Source: CAYXVF01 sp964468125
GTDB lineage: Bacteria; Myxococcota; XYA12-FULL-58-9; CAYXVF01
Reading direction: 5' to 3'
Assembly: GCA_964468125.1 (NCBI GenBank)
Contig: CAYXVF010000090.1
Coordinates: 1-25,579 of the forward strand
Length of the DNA stretch: 25,579 bases
The notes under the pieces are model-generated. The model was not told the DNA's origin. It did no database searches and saw nothing but the letters and a program-made list of their open reading frames with translations. The first letter of the stretch is position 1. Each line of letters begins with the position of its first letter. Below are positions 25,070 through 25,579 of the stretch, in pieces. A program made the translations under genes and the position numbers.

Positions 25070-25579
25070 GACAGCTAGGGTCGTGGGCAACGATGTTGGT
25101 CACGTTGGGTGTGGGGTCGGTCGCATTCGCTGGACCGCCGGTAGAGGTCGAGGTGATCGTCGATGACGAGGTCGAAAGCGACGCGCTCTTTTCCGAGGGC
25201 TCGGAGCGTTCCGAGGGCGATGAGAAGAAGGTGCGGGTCGAGAGCAGTGGTGCTCCCAACGTGAACACGCAGGTTCTGACCGTCACGATTAACAACGACG
25301 GCAAGAGCGAGCGTGAGCGAGAAATGGACGCGCTCGAAGAGGACATGGCGAAGGCTCGTGAAGAGCTGGACCGCCAGCCTGCTGCGGCACCGCAACCGTC
25401 TGCGTCGTCCTACGCGGCGGCCCCCCCTCCGCAACCGGAGGTGGAGGACGAACTCGAGCACGAAGAGAAAGAGCCACGCGACGCGAAGCACAAGGACGGC
25501 GGCTTTCGTGCCGGTGACACCTTGGATCGAGCTCGCCGACGCCGAGCGGGTCGACAGCAGCCGCGTTCTTGCCACCTGG
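25066..25579 (+). CDS. exported acidic Pro/Ala-rich protein, partial
   Basis: The gene starts at ATG 25066, overlapping the previous stop (ATGA), and runs off the window with no stop. A signal peptide covers about residues 1-22 (LGVGSVAFA). The mature part is acidic (VEVIVDDEVESDA), has a strand-like stretch (VNTQVLTVTINNDG), a coiled-coil segment (REMDALEEDMAKAREELDR) and a Pro/Ala linker, as in envelope-spanning accessory proteins. After about residue 143 this frame becomes Arg-rich, while the +1 frame becomes protein-like (AAFVPVTPWIELADAERVD), suggesting a one-base error or mutation near 25480-25500. Function unknown. Confidence 0.65.
   Translation, partial: MRQLGSWATMLVTLGVGSVAFAGPPVEVEVIVDDEVESDALFSEGSERSEGDEKKVRVESSGAPNVNTQVLTVTINNDGKSEREREMDALEEDMAKAREELDRQPAAAPQPSASSYAAAPPPQPEVEDELEHEEKEPRDAKHKDGGFRAGDTLDRARRRRAGRQQPRSCHL

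Overview
The window looks like chromosomal DNA of a high-GC Gram-negative bacterium, most likely a myxobacterium-like member of Myxococcota or former Deltaproteobacteria. The reasons are a GC-rich sequence with GC-rich third codon positions, signal-peptide and lipoprotein genes with no clear family, a seven-bladed-propeller-like lipoprotein, an NtrC-type sigma-54 activator beside orphan Hpt and receiver genes, and a mixture of housekeeping and envelope genes. The phylum is an inference; no rRNA gene is present.

Layout. Positions 1-1351 hold the first codons of a DUF924-like gene, an unknown gene, and a 650-base decayed stretch (IS21-like end repeats, a tRNA T-arm fragment, a broken small lipoprotein gene). 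Positions 1352-7681 form a minus-strand run of five genes: alpha/beta hydrolase (lipase-like), SppA-type membrane protease, SufS, SufE and a PhoX-like Tat lipoprotein. A perfect CRP-type palindrome lies in the divergent space before two plus-strand envelope genes (7821-10005). Positions 10010-12767 run on the minus strand: receiver protein, Hpt protein, tRNA-Val(UAC), a cyclic-nucleotide-binding-fold protein, an SDR oxidoreductase and a degenerate cysteine-hydrolase-like gene. An NtrC-family activator reads divergently (12956-14419).

Positions 14465-17355 (minus) carry an archaeal-type (type II) GAPDH, a short DprA, ribosomal protein L32 and YceD. Positions 17458-21654 (plus) are the housekeeping cluster tilS-ftsH-folP, a grouping seen in many bacteria. 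The right end has a small coiled-coil protein, an exported barrel-like protein, a Dps ferritin followed by an unknown 125-residue protein with a strong terminator, and an overlapping pair of exported proteins, the second cut by the window edge.

Most of the window is ordinary. No defence island, CRISPR array, intact mobile element or plainly new multi-gene system is visible. The items most worth a second look are the type II GAPDH in a bacterium, the tRNA gene wedged inside a protein operon, the CRP-like operator, the Dps plus unknown-protein pair, the overlapping lipase-protease pair, and several damaged reading frames (1045-1336, 10010-10697, near 25490).
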